The notes below the pieces were generated by a model that was not told the origin of the DNA, made no database searches, and saw only the letters and a list, made by a program, of their open reading frames with translations. 64,000 nt of DNA from Amborella trichopoda (taxonomy: Eukaryota; Streptophyta; Magnoliopsida; Amborellales; Amborellaceae), in assembly GCF_000471905.2 (NCBI RefSeq), contig NW_006499776.1, positions 1,589,486-1,653,485 on the forward strand. Reading direction: 5' to 3'. The position numbers and the translations under genes are program-made. Below are positions 44,450 through 56,199 of the stretch, piece after piece. How positions within the stretch are numbered: the stretch's first letter is position 1; every line of letters starts with the position of its first letter.

Positions 44450-45375
44450 ACACAGTCGGCGCTAGGCATCGCTGGCTGGGTTGTAAAAAGAAGAAAGAAA
44501 CGGACACAATCGGCGCTAGGCCTTGTTGACAGTGTTTAAGAAGTGAGGAGAGAAATGAGGCAGTCGGTGTTGGGTATCGCCCGCTCGGTTGGAAGGAGAA
44601 GAGATAGAAAAGATGCAGTCAGCGCTAGGCTTCACCGACTATAGTGGACACAGAAGAGAGAGAGGATGCAGATGACACTAGGCTTCACCGATTGTATTAG
44701 ACAGAGAAGAGATAAAAGATGTAGTCGGTGCTAGGCTTCTCCGATTGTATTACACAGATAAGAGAGAGAAGATGTAATCAACGCTAGGTTCACAAATTGT
44801 GTTAGACAGAAGAGAGAGAAGATGCAGTCAGTGTTAGGCTTCACCGACTGTGTTAGACTAAAGAGAGAGAAGTCATAATTGGTATTAGGCTTCACTGACT
44901 GTGTTAGACAAAAGAGAGAGAAGATGTAGTCGATGTTAGGATTCACTCACTGTGTTAGATAGAAGAGAGAAGATGCAGTCGACGCTAGGCTTCACCGACT
45001 GTTTTAGACTGAAGAGGGAGAAGATGCAGTCGGTGCTAGGCTTCACTAACTGTGTTAAACAAAAGAGAGAGAAGATGCAGTCGGTGCTAGGCTTCATCGA
45101 CTGTGTTAGACTGAAGAAAGAGAAGACACAGTCGGTGCTAGGCTTCACCGACTATGTTAGACGGAAGAGAGAGAAGATGCAGTTGGTGTTAGGCTTCATC
45201 AACTGTATCAAAAGAAGAGAGAGAATATGTAGTCAGTGCTAGAATTTATTGACTGTGTCAAAAGAAGAGGAGAGGGAAGATGTAGTCGATACTAGGCTTC
45301 ATTGACTGTGTCAGAAGAAGAGGAGAGAGAAGACACAGTCGGTGCTAGGCTTCATCGATTGTGTCAAAAGAAGAG
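44450..45375 (-). repeat. U5 hairpin minisatellite E (CAGTCGGTG type)
   Basis: About eighteen units of roughly 51 bp. Written on the plus strand each is GATG, CAGTCGGTG, CTAGGCTT, CACCGACTG, TGTTAGA and a GAAGAGAGAGA spacer. CAGTCG (44976-44981) pairs exactly with CGACTG (44996-45001). Two units show paired change: CAGTTG with CAACTG (45180-45205), and AGTCA with TGACT (45231-45254). The array lies downstream of TATA and AATAAA of this minus-strand LTR. The loop core is the complement of AAGCCTAGCAC, like arrays B and D. Confidence 0.88.
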
Positions 45376-45607
45376 AAGAGAAAAAAAGAGATAGGGATGA
45401 GAATAAGAGAGAGAAAGAGAGATAGAGATGAGAAGAACAGAGAGAAATAGATAAAAATGAGAAAAAGAAGGTTGCAGAGAGAAAACGAGAAGGAGAGAGA
45501 AAGATAAGAGGAGAGAAAGTTACCATATTGAAGGGTACCAACCCTTTCCTTCTCTTTCCTCTCTCTCTCTTCAAGATGTACCCACGAGCTCAAGAAAAAT
45601 TCAGAAC

Positions 45608-45613
45608 TTTATT
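45608..45613 (-). terminator. Poly(A) signal of LTR copy E
   Basis: TTTATT on the plus strand (AATAAA on minus), followed by a conserved CTTGAGCTCGTGGGTACATCTTG block on the minus strand. Confidence 0.55.
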
Positions 45614-45666
45614 GAATGATCTAAGAAAAATGAATCGGCCCTCATTTTATAATGAGGCATTGCCTG

Positions 45667-45674
45667 TTTAAATA
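45667..45674 (-). promoter_or_regulatory. TATA-like box of LTR copy E
   Basis: Minus strand CAATTC-TATTTAAA-CAGG, at the position of TATAAATA in copies A and B. One base differs from the better TATA boxes of those copies. Confidence 0.5.
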
Positions 45675-48600
45675 GAATTGAGCTAAAACGTGGGTGTATG
45701 CCCAAACACTACCTAGAATTGAAGATAGTTACAATTTAATTGAATTAAAAGAAATTCTAAAAATGGGTGCAAAAGGATTGTTTTGCCCCTACTTAACAAT
45801 GTGTGGAATTTAAAAACAATCCATGCTGCTGCTCGAGAACTTGTGTGATCTTCCATGACTGATCCGGGGTTGTTCTGATGCCCATTTGATCTAAAGATAA
45901 GTTTTTTTTTATGAGGCTCAGCATGGCGTTCGATTTGATATCAACTTCGAGCCATGAATCATGTTTTTAAACCGTGATCATGAGACTTGAATTTTGGATG
46001 AATCTTGAAAACTTTGGATCGATTGTGTACTCGTTCCGTGATGTTTCTTCATGGTTTCTTCATTGAATCACACTGAGCCTGCCGTCACAATCATGTTGCA
46101 ACAAACACAGCTTTATTCCGCGTCTGGATGAAGATTCTATCGTCTTGAGTTTTTTATCAAAATCTTGAAATCCAACTGCCAAAATTTACAGTAGATTTTA
46201 TGCCTCTGTGTGTGAAATCCAACTACTCATCGCACATGAGATTCAGGCTAAAAATGGCTACAGACCATACGCACATAATGTAAATGGTTTCATGTTGATC
46301 GGGTATGCGAGCGTCGTGATTTTGCTACCGAAGTGAGGCATGCTACTGCTGAATTTTCTGCAACTTTCTTCATGGATCAACAACTTCCTTCTAGTTTTTC
46401 TCCCTGCTCGAGCATCGTCATGGAGCATACCACATATCGAATTGCTTATCTTGATGAGACGAACATGTTCACCAAATTTGAGCACGATCAGATGTGGAAC
46501 GAGTGAGATATAGGCCATGAAAGTGACTGTAAAAGCATCCACTTTTAATGGTGCTTTAGTGTAAGGTGGCCACACGAGAATAGTGTGCGACCTACCCCTT
46601 TTCACTATTTTTCTCATAACTTTGTCCTGAAGCTCTCGATTAAGCCGAAACTTGACCCATAGGGGTTTTAGACCAGGCCAGATCCAATGACTATGGTCCC
46701 ACTGCTGTTTGATCTACCAAAAATATAACTCTAGTTACAAGGTCCATTTCAAGGTGCTAGAGGTTGATTTTGCCGAAATTGTTTCTTTATATTCACTATC
46801 TTGGACATGTCTGATCCTGATGAAACTTGGCAGGTAGTCTCTCAAAGTACTAATGAAGATCTTGACCAGTTCTGGGGTGATTTTGAGATTTTTGGAATTT
46901 TCACTTATTTTGTAGGCTTTATTGACCTACTTTCGATTTTTTCAGCATCAGGGACCAAGGTGTGGAAAAATGCATTCAAATAGCTTGCCCCATCGAATGT
47001 TGTGCTTCGAGAGAAGTGAGAAGGACAACATTCATAAAGTTTCCTTCGGCTTTTACTTTTTTTCTTCCTAGCCACAGGACCATGTGAATGTAGAGATGTA
47101 CAAATGGTGCAATTAGGCTGCTCAGATGTACGGATGCAGGGTTCGCCGTTTCGTCCATGTAGACTTTAGGGGAAGAAGAGAATTTTTTGAGGGATCTTAT
47201 CAAATTCCACACCCTCGTGTGGACTATTTGTGACTCTGAAGATGAGGATTTTGTACGAACCTCGTCAATCAGAATCAGGCTCGTACCGCACTTGAGTGTC
47301 ATGTGGAAGGGCATTGTTCCCATTTGGTATGGGTCTTGGAAAGACAGCAAAAGAGCCTTTGGTTGGCCTCCGTTTGCATCTTACACTAGTTGTTCCGTGA
47401 AGGGTAGGGTACCTCAGTTTATCAACGTGACCAGCTTTGGGTACAACCACCCCTACCCACTGTTGTGTACTTTGTTACATAGCAGGTCCAAAGTCATGGC
47501 TGACTTAGCCTTCTTGAGGCGTCTTTTTGTTTGTTGGAATGATTTCCTTATTTTTTTTCTGAAGAACCTTTGGATGGTGTTGTTTGCTGCTACACCAGAT
47601 TTGCTTTTGACAGTCAAAATATTGCTATAGGTCTCATCTGCCAGGTCTAGTTGGGGGAGGTTTTGTTAGCCGGTCCCAAAGGACTGGGCCTATCGGCGAG
47701 GTGAGCTGAAGTCTTTGGCATGTTTGCCCTGGCTTTGTCAGCTTCTTACGTTCGTCGTTGTCTTTAGCATTTTTAGAGTGTGTTTGTTAACTTGTGGGAA
47801 TAGTGTTCTTCCTCATGAGACTTGTCTCGCCGTCGTGGTGAATCTTTTGTCCTTCGAGTCCTTTTTGCAAATGGAATCAAGCTGTCGGAATATTTTCCTT
47901 AGAGCTCATATTTTTGGAGCCCTGACATTGTAACACTAAGGATTTTCCTCTTTTAAGCGAGGGCTGAAGCCGCCTGTGGAGACAAGTGCTGCATCAAACT
48001 GTTTTATTGGTCTAAGCGTCCTTTGCAGATTTTCACTTGAACCTGGGAAGCGGCACCGTAGAGATGGATTTCACCAACTTCTTTTTATTTGGGGATATTT
48101 TTCCCACGACCTTATAGCTATGTACACCCTTATTTTCTATTTTTACTCACTATCCCTATTCAGGTTTCCACTGTGCCCGATTTTTCTATTTTCACGTAAC
48201 TTTTTTACTCATGGTTTCGTGACCATGCCCATCCGTCATTTTTCTTACTAAGGTATACACCATGCCTGTTATTTCATTGTGAAGGTATGTTTAAGGTCAA
48301 GCCACAGGGACCTGTGCAAAGCCTTTTAAAATCATGCGGTCAGGATATGCATTCAAGTTTAAGGTCGTATAGCTAGACCATGATGGTGATGAATAGCAGT
48401 CTATAGAAGCCATGGAGTGAGTATGGCAATGATTTTAGCTCACTTTTGGGGAGATTGCATGAGGCTACCTATGACAGATGGTTGACATATGTGAGGTGAG
48501 TGGAAAATGGTGACCCACTAGCTTACGACGAGTATAGGTGATGGGATGGTTCACCGTTTTGTGAGCATGGGCGAGACTCACTAGGGAATGATATAGAATA

Positions 48601-48729
48601 ATGATGGGAAAGAACTCATTAGGGAGATAGTGAAGGTGTTGCGTGCACATGGTCGGATTGGTTAGGGAAGATGTGCATGTAGATGCACGTAGAAGGTATG
48701 TGCACGCATGTTGGGGCGATGTTTAAGGT

Positions 48730-49565
48730 CTTGCCTCCGGGACCTGTGCAAAGCAGCTTAACGTTATGCGTCCAGGACATGCACTATGGTTTAAGGTCAT
48801 ACAGCTGAACCGTGGTTATGCAGTTTAAAGTCATACAACTAGGATCATACAGTTTAAGGTCGTGCAACTAGACTTCCACTACATTTTAAGGTCATATAGT
48901 TTGGATCATAATGCAGAGCCTTTTAATGTCATGCTACCAAGACATGTTCTATGTGGTTTAAGGTCATATAGCTTAGACCTTCCAGCTTAAGGTCTTGCAG
49001 CTAAACCTCCGCTACAGTTTATGGTCGTATAGCTTGAACCATGCAGTTTTTATGTTTGTGCAACTAGAGTAGTTTACGGTCATGCAGGACGGACCATGAA
49101 GTTTAAGGTCGTGCAACTAGACCAAGGTTGTGAAGTTTAACGTCATGCAGCACGGACCATGCAGTTTAAGGCCGTGCAACTATATCATGGTTGTGCAGTT
49201 TAAGGTCATGCAGGGCGGACCATGCATTTTAAGGTCGTGAAACAAGACTAAGGCCATGCAGTTTAAGGTCCTGTAGCGTGGACCATGCAGTTTAAGGTCA
49301 TGCAACTAGACCAAGGCTGTGTAGTTCAAGGTCATGCAGGGTGGACCATGCAGCTTAAGGTCATGCAACTGGACCAAGGCTGTACAGTTTAAGGTCATAC
49401 AGCATGGACCATGAAGTTTAAGGTCGTACAGCTAGACTAAGGTCGTGCAGTTTAAGGTCATGCAGGGTGGACCATGCAGTTTAAGGTCGTGCAACTAGAC
49501 CAAGGCCGTGTAGTTTAAGGTCATGCATTGCGGACCGTGGAGTTTAGGATCGCTATGTAAGTGAA
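48730..49565 (-). repeat. GACCTTAAACTGCA minisatellite, copy E
   Basis: About 25 units of 30-35 bp read on the plus strand as CATGCAGTTTAAGGTC(A/G)TGC. They alternate between AACTAGACCAAGG and AGG(G/C)(T/C)GGACC spacers, so there is a higher-order period of about 65 bp. The longest of the three arrays in the window. Confidence 0.88.
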
Positions 49566-49899
49566 ACTTCATGGGGAATAGATCGGTGGGTAGCAGTCGA
49601 ATTTCCTGAGGATAAGATAGGTAGGACCAATGAGGGGTTCAGATAGGAAAGCTGACTTTATTGGGGAAGAGGTGACAAATATGGGTCAGAATAAATAAGC
49701 ATGAGGCAAACCACTGGGGGTTTCAGCAGCAAGAATAACCCTAACTCTATGCGGGATAATAGTACGGGCATGGTTTTCTTACTGGGGATGAGAAGTCATG
49801 GCCTGAGTTTAGTCGGCCTGGGTTCTACTTTGCTGGGGGCAACAGGTCGGGGTCAAGGTGCAACCTCATTGGGGATTGTGATAGGACACTCACGGCTTC

Positions 49900-50410
49900 G
49901 ACCTAGGCTGCTTAAAATATTGTTGGCGCCAAGTGCATCAGCCATTGTTTCTTGAGAGTGCTCAGCTGCTGATGAGTCTTTGCAATCGATGCTGAAGATG
50001 GCCACCGCTGCTTTTTAACCAGTCAGCCAGCACAGGATTAGAAATCCGATCGGCACCGAGTTGCTAAACACACAGTCGGCGCTATGCTATCACTTGGAAG
50101 CTGCTCGTGATGAGTTGTTGAGCACCCGGGTGGCGCTGTGGTTGGTGAAATACACAACCAGCAGTATGAATGACCCGTGATATCGTTTGAACATAGTCGG
50201 CACTAAGTCAACAGTGCTGAGAGTTGTTGAAACTCAGCGGACGATGGGTCTTCACAAATGTAACTGGTTCTAAAGACGGACATCACTGCTTTCTGACTAG
50301 TTAACTGGCACTGAGGACGGTACATGATGGAGCACAGCGAGTGCTAAGTTGTTTAAGAATGCAACCAACACCGAGTTGCCGAACACACAACCGGCGCTGG
50401 GTGTGTATCA
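49900..50410 (-). repeat. U3 word repeat, copy E, first block
   Basis: Diffuse repeats of CACAGTCGGCGCTA, CAGCCGGCACTGAG and similar words, 30-60 bases apart. The word is the left half of the copy E U5 hairpin. Confidence 0.6.
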
Positions 50411-51184
50411 ACATTCGAGCCATGACCTAAGCCTGACCCAATCTAGCTCACTTGTTGAAAATTTTTAGGCAGTGATGAAAGTTGCTTCTGGCCTCGAGTC
50501 AAAGCCCGACCAGGCTAATAGTCGTTTGGCTTTTCAGGGATGCGATTGGGATTCTCAGTTTGTGAGGCGCATTTGAGGGTAGCGTTGGCTATATAAGGGG
50601 GTAAAACCCCATTTTCCTTCACTTTTCACCGAAGATAAATTTTAGTATTGAACAGAGTGTGCCCGATATAAGTTCCTGCAAGCAATTAAGGATTCAAGCA
50701 AGGTTTTTTTTACAGGGAAGGTTTCAGCAAGTAGAAATCTACTGAGGATTGCTGAAGTGGAAGAAAAAGGGTAGCGGGAAGAGAGAGTTTTCCGGGGAAT
50801 TTTTTCTGAAGGACAAGGAGTTTTTGGGTTGAGGTTTTGCATGTTGGAGCAGCACTGGGTATTCCCGCTTGCTGTGGGATTTCTCTGGTGGTTTGTGGAG
50901 GTTTCTTGGCATCGGTGGCCTTGCAGAGGTTCTCCGAGCATGGTGGAATTGCAGAGATTTTTCGATGGATTAGCGGAGGTTTTTGAGGATTGTAAGTGGT
51001 TTCTTGATAACTTAGGGTAAGTTGCAGAGGTTTTTTGGCAATGACGGAGGAGTTTTGACAGAAACTGAAGGGTTCAAGGAAACAAACAGTTACTGAAGGT
51101 GGACCGTTGCAGGGAAGATGTACAGTTATCTCGTTTGGGTGACCATTAAGGGGTTGTAGAAACTTAGGCCTTGAAAATGATGAG

Positions 51185-51390
51185 CCTCGAGAAGCGAACA
51201 GTCGCGACAGAGCCAGCGCTAACAAAAGCACAGTCAATGCTGTTGATTAGAAGTGTAACTGGTGTTGACACAGCTAACGTTGAACCTCAAGAAAGGCAAC
51301 CGGTGCTAAGGGTTAGAAGCACAACCAGCGTTGGCCTTTGGAGGACACAGTCGGATCTGGCTTCAGTCGGTGCTCCTCAGTGCGTGTGGC
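51185..51390 (-). repeat. U3 word repeat, copy E, second block
   Basis: Five or so units such as ACAGTCGGATCTGGCTTCAG and CAACCGGTGCTAAGG, joined by TTAGAAG or GGAGG. It is similar to 18285-18540 of copy C. Confidence 0.6.
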
Positions 51391-51450
51391 CTGTCATGAT
51401 GCGCACATTGATGCTCGCATGTGGCAGTAAGTTATATGCGAACTTTCGGA

Positions 51451-52170
51451 GCTAGACAATGAGCTACGTAGGGCAATGTTCATGGGTCGGAAAAGGGTGG
51501 TGAGTGCTGATAATACATGGCTTATGATACCCGTTTGAAAACAAGTCCTTTAGCAGAACAGTGAAGTCCATGTTATTATGTGGAAGGGCATCCACTGTGA
51601 ACATGGTATGCTCTGCATCATAGGCCAGTTCCTTGCCAAAGCAACCTGCTTTGAATGTTTGATACACATGTCGAATGAATCCTACATTGTATGTTTGACG
51701 TACACGTCAGATGAGATATATGGCTTGTATGTTTGATATACACATCGGATGAACTGAAGCTAACTCCTTCAAGTGGTTTCACTTCATCTTCTAGCTTGTA
51801 ACCATCCTCGTATTCGTCAGATGAATTGAAACTTATACTTCTCCAAGTGGTTTGGCTTCTTCTTCATGGGGTGGGCATTTGTTTTTTCTTATAACCGTCC
51901 AATTATCCTCATATGCAAGAGCAATACTACAGGTTTTTGCTTGTAACCGTCCTCTTATCCTCAGATGCAAGACCAACACTTTTAGTGTCAGATGTTCTCT
52001 TTTCTTTAGATGCAAGAGACTTGTAATCTCCCTAATAATGGGCTTTCCCCTTGTAATTTGTAATTCGCTTTTACTGCAACAAAAAGAATCAAAATATGTT
52101 AGGACTATCTCGCACACTTTTTGCATTGAGCATCTTTCCTTTAAATATGCATCATGGATAGTACTTCTTT
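51451..52170 (-). other. Spacer between integrase and 3' LTR of T3
   Basis: It holds the segment matching 1861-2100 of T1 and two to three copies of the 65-bp TTGCATCTGAGGATAAGAGG repeat (51880-52010). There is no reading frame with a match. Confidence 0.6.
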
Positions 52171-52179
52171 AGGTATCGC

Positions 52180-52460
52180 TCACTAATAGGGGGAATTGCC
52201 TCCTCCCCCTTAGGATGTGCTAGTATATAGGCTCCATTTGGTGAGACCTTTTTTACTATAAAGGGACCTTCTCACTTAGATTCAAACTTCCCTTTACGCT
52301 GGCCATGCATGATAATAGGCCTTTTGACAGCTAGAACTAGATCACCACAGGTGAATGAGCGGACCTTGACGGACTTATCAAAAGCTCTCTTCATTCTTCT
52401 TTGGTTGAGTTCAAGGTTGTGATGAGCCTCTAGCCACTTTTCATCAAGTGCATCCAATAC
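52180..52460 (-). pseudogene. Integrase C-terminal tail of T3
   Basis: The frame 52457-52272 reads NLELNQRRMKRAFDKSVKV, then GDLVLAVKRPIIMHGQRKGK. This is the end of pol in Tat-like elements and the counterpart of T1 1201-1425. A stop follows at about 52272. The last residues continue in another frame to about 52170. Confidence 0.75.
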
Positions 52461-53345
52461 CGAAGTCTACTCTCTCATCTTCGGTTAGTCCTTGATGTAT
52501 AGTGACACGTAATGAAGGAATCTAAATTTCGAAAGGTAAAACTCCTTCACTCTCATAGACCAGGGAATAGGGAGTGGAATCAATAGCATTTTGCGTAGTA
52601 GCACGATAAGCGCACAGTGTTTCAAGAAGCTTCCCATGCCAATTCTTCTTTGTCTTTGAAATTGACTTTCTTAAAACATTGCACAGAATCTTATTGAAGG
52701 CCGCAACCAAGCCATTCGCTTGAGGGAGGTACATAGCCAAGTACCTCCATTTGAAACCGAATTGGTTAACCAAGTGATCAATGTGATGATTCCTAAACTG
52801 AGGTTTGTTATCAGATATAATCTGATCATGCACTTCGAACCGATATATGATGTGGTGTCAAAGGACGTGGGCCACTGTTGTCTCAGGAACTTGCTTAAGG
52901 GGGATCGCTTTAGCCCACTTAGAGAAATAATCTGTTGCAGCTAGAATAAAAATATGACCCATTGCCGAAGGAGGGTCAATAGGCCCTACGATGTCTATAC
53001 CCCATTTTGAGAAGGGCCATGATGCAACTGTAGGATGTAAGGGCTTTGGAGGCTGGTGAACAAGGCTCGCGTGTATTTGGCACACTTGGCACTTTATAAC
53101 ATAGCTTAAGGAATCAACAATCATGAAAGGCCAATATTATCCCAACCTGCATATTCATTAATAGAGCTTAGGGTCAGACTGGTGTAGTCCATAGATGCCC
53201 GGTGGACTTCTTCTAACACCATATTTGTTTCTTGGATGTCCACACATGTAGGAAGAATATCGTTGAACGACCATGTATTTCGTAGACATTCAACATACAT
53301 TGTCGTGGTTGACATGATCTTCTGGGAGCCTGCCATGTTTTTAAA
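52461..53345 (-). pseudogene. Integrase of T3, catalytic Glu lost
   Basis: From 53345 leftwards: the remnant of the zinc domain (EEVHRASMDY), then IKCQVCQIHASLVHQPPKP (C-x2-C intact, about 53090). The core follows with WGIDIVGPI (first Asp, about 53000), then ISDNKPQF (second Asp, about 52812). In QANGLVAAFNK the residue where the DDE Glu should stand is Ala (codon 52702-52704). The frame shifts between the zinc domain and the core at about 53120, and between 52858 and 52833. Order and length are normal. Confidence 0.85.
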
Positions 53346-53471
53346 AACTAGTGATGGGCTCTCTCCAATCTTCTACCTGTTTAATTTTCGCACATATTGG
53401 GTCAAAGAATTCTGGTTCTAGGTTTCGACCCTTATCTCCTTGACTCCATGCCACTTCTTATTCAGTCTTAA

Positions 53472-53995
53472 TTACTTCCTTAGCCGATAGAAGCACTCCA
53501 AATGGATAAGGAGGAACTCCAGGAAGATATTTCTCTTGTCGTCTATGTTGACGTCAATTCTTAGTTCAATGTGTCTCCATTCTTCCACCAAAACAAGCGT
53601 GGGTCCAGATGTGGACAACTGAATTCTAGCGTCGAGTTTCGCAAGTGCGTCAGCCTGTGAATTTAGCCTTATGGGGATGTGCCTCAGGGATACATCCTCA
53701 AACTGAGCCACATACGATTTTGCAGCATCGTGATAGGGCTTGAGAGTGTATTTTCTCACCTCATAGATCCCTTTGTGCTGCTGGATAACCAACTCAGAGT
53801 TGCCATAGATCTTGAGCTGCTCCAAGTCTAGGTCGAAGGCTATCTTCAACCCGATTATAAGGGCCGATATTCTACCTCGTTATGAGAAATGAATTCGACA
53901 AGAGAGAAAAAAAGTGGTAGTATTCCTCCTTTCGGAGTCAGGATACACTCCGGCTCCTCCTCGATCAAATTGAAAGGCTCCATCGAAGTACATTT
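53472..53995 (-). pseudogene. Second (archaeal-type) RNase H of T3
   Basis: From about 53990 the minus strand reads KMYFDGAFQFDRGGAGVY. A stop follows in the next block. Then comes the 125-codon frame 53849-53472 with LKIYGNSELVIQQHKGIYEV and IPIRLNSQADALAKL. This extra RNase H between the usual RNase H and integrase is diagnostic of the Tat lineage. The third block reads GNSEL where an Asp is usual, so catalysis is doubtful. 53346-53471 is a broken linker. Confidence 0.8.
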
Positions 53996-54095
53996 TCGCA
54001 CGCATGGAGAAGCTCACCACAAAACACTTCTTCATCAGGGAGGTTGCTTGATAGAGGAGATTCTGAGGTACGGGGTGAGCTGCAAGAAAATCAGC

Positions 54096-54640
54096 TTAGG
54101 CTTGGCCCTTGATGGCCTTTCGTGGGACATGCGTGATGTTGAATTCCATCAGCAACAATGCCCACTTAGTAAGACGTCCTGACAAGCGTGGATGCATCAT
54201 GAGAAACTTTATAGGATTAGCTTTTGATATAAGTTTCACTTTATGACCAAGTAAGTAATGGCAGAGTTTTTGTACTGTAAAGATCAGAGCCAAGCACATC
54301 TTTTCTATAAGGGGATAATTCTTCTCAGCCCCCTGCATCCTGCTGCTGAGATAGTACAATGTTGTTTCTTTTCCCTCGTTATTGTTTTGTGCTGACAATG
54401 CCCCGAGTGACTCGTTAAGAGTGGTCAGTTATAGGATAAGTGGTCTTCCCAACACTGGTGTAGAGAGCACTGGAGGGTTGAGCAAATAATGCTTGATGTC
54501 ATCAAGGGATGCCTGACATGCTTCATCCCAGATGAAAGGGGTATCTTTCTTTAGCAAGCAACCTGAGAGGTTCGAGATGAACCTGCGGATGTATGCCAGC
54601 TGCCCTTGAAGGGAGCACAGTTCTCAAAGTGTAGTTGTTG
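54096..54640 (-). pseudogene. RT connection and RNase H of T3
   Basis: The 100-codon frame 54398-54096 reads TTLYYLSSRMQGAEKNYPLI, then LALIFTVQKLCHYLLGHKVK and ITHVPRKAIKGQA. It matches T1 502-1200 closely. The connection before it (54640-54400) is split by stops. Confidence 0.82.
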
Positions 54641-55530
54641 ATGGAATTTATTGGATCGCCTTGATCATGACTGCCTCGATGTCTGAAGATGAACCGCAAG
54701 AATTTTTCGAAACGCAAGCCAAAAGAACATTTTAGTAGGTTCTTTTTAAGTTGATGAAGCTGAAACTTCTTGACAACCTTTTCAAAGTCTCCCATGTGAG
54801 CATCCTTCTCTTCGGATTTTACCACCAAGTCATCCACGTAACACTCCATCTCTTTATGCATCATGTCTTTGTAGATGGTCCTCATCGCTCTCTGATATGT
54901 GGCGTCAGCATTTTTTAATCCAAAAGGCATCATTGTATAACAGAAGACCCCTTTCAGAGTTAAGAATGCAGTGGCCTCCTCATCTTCGGGCCCCATCCTT
55001 ATTTGATTATACCCAGAGCATCCATCCATAAAGGAAAATATTTTACAGTGAACGATAGAGTCGATGATCATCTCGGTTAATGGCAACAGGAAGTCATCCT
55101 TGGGACAAGCGGTATTCAAGTCGCGAAAGTCAATGCACACCCTGATTTGTCCATCCTTCTTCTTGATTGGAGCTACATTTGCTAGCCATTTTGGGTACTT
55201 GACTTCGCGAATGAAGCCTGCTTATCTGAGTTTGGTAATCTCGGCATCTATCTGCATCTCTCGAGGTCAGGCCTAAACCTTCTCAATTTCTATTTGATGG
55301 GCTTGATAGTTGGAGCAATGCCGAGACGGTGAATAGCAACTTAAGGGTCTAGACCAGGCATCTCATGGTAATTCCAAGTGAAGACGTCTCGATTTGCTCT
55401 TAAGAAAGTCGTGAAATTTTATTTTTCTTTTGGAGACATATTGGCTGAGATAAAGTTAGGCCTAGGGTAGGACTCATCTCCTAGATTTATTTCTTTGAGC
55501 GCATTAGCAATAGCTTGACCTCCTTCTTCC
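54641..55530 (-). pseudogene. Reverse transcriptase of T3
   Basis: The 205-codon frame 55140-54523 is the best-kept RT here: CIDFRDLNTACPKDDFLLPL, FMDGCSGYNQIRMGPEDEEA, MMPFGLKNADATYQRAM and the catalytic box CYVDDLVVKSEEKD with both Asp intact. A frameshift near 54690 follows FLRFI. The N-terminal part (about 55480-55150, NRDVFTWNYHEMPGLDP) has stops. Confidence 0.88.
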
Positions 55531-55900
55531 CAATCTTTTCAGTTGCAACTCTTCCTCGTTATTTTCCAAGGTTTTTCATCAACTTCAAGTGTAGAGACCC
55601 ATGCCCCTGACATCTCTACTTCCAATAGGGCTCCGGAGTATGTCATGATTTTTGTGACTTTCGAACTGGGGATGACAAGGTCAATCTCAAACGTGGAAAG
55701 CCTATCGGGCTGCAAGAGCTTTTCTTCAAAATTACAAGGAAATTGAGGTTCAGCGATGGTGATGCAAAAAGCATCCTCGTATGAATCACACGGTATTTGC
55801 ACGGATGCCTGCAGTGTTGTCCCCACACTAGCTGATGTTTCAGAGACTTGTACCATGTGGTAAGCATCTTGAGAATAAAAACTTTACCCTTTTGACTCTC
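55531..55900 (-). pseudogene. Pre-RT segment of T3, unclassified
   Basis: A 106-codon frame (55856-55539) reads SVQIPCDSYEDAFCITIAEP and FEIDLVIPSSKVTKIMTYSG. T2 has no counterpart in this window. It replaces the protease and linker region. I do not recognise the domain. By position it lies just upstream of the RT fingers. Confidence 0.5.
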
Positions 55901-56190
55901 TCAGTCTCAGCTCAAAGTCAAGCTCAGGGAGCCACTGGGGTTTCTTTGGCTTCGACTTTTTGTTCTTATTTGAAAAGGGTGGTTGTGCTTTGGCTCGAGC
56001 TGACAAGGCATCAGCAACTGTCAAGAATCTTACTTTTTGTGCTGGTGTCTTTGTCAACCGCTTCTGTTGCGTCTTGCTTATGTTGGAACCTTCAAGTTCC
56101 TTGTCGAGAGCCTCGAAATCTGAATATTTCAAGGTTGTACCTGCAGGAGACATTAGCGAAGAAGGATGAGAAGCAGAAGAAGAAGGAGAA
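55884..56190 (-). pseudogene. Gag-pol tail segment of T3
   Basis: The 89-codon frame 56153-55884 reads LKYSDFEALDKELEGSNISK, then basic PFSNKNKKSKPKKPQWLPEL. It matches T2 36461-36710. It ends at the point where T2 goes on to the protease, so the T3 deletion lies at about 55860-55890. Confidence 0.7.
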
Positions 56191-56199
56191 GGGTTCTAA

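Larger units (their letters stand above)
43661..51450 (-). repeat. LTR copy E (3' LTR of T3), about 7.8 kb
   Basis: The reverse strand is collinear with copy A (2100-9840): U3 word repeats, GACCTTAAACTGCA array, unique U3, TATA, AATAAA, hairpin array, conserved end. The terminus reads GGCACTTAACT at 43661. It lies after pol of T3, so it is the 3' LTR. The U3 start near 51450 is approximate. Frames inside are repeat artefacts or short and unmatched. Confidence 0.82.

Noticed and set aside
44450-45375. CRISPR-like array (regular repeat and spacer)
   Set aside because: The repeats are degenerate, the 'spacers' are alike, and the DNA is plant retrotransposon LTR with no cas genes. It is a minisatellite.
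50642-51237. Minus-strand frames of 99 and 175 codons in U3 of copy E
   Set aside because: They have no counterpart in U3 of copies A or C and no recognisable domain; treated as non-coding LTR.
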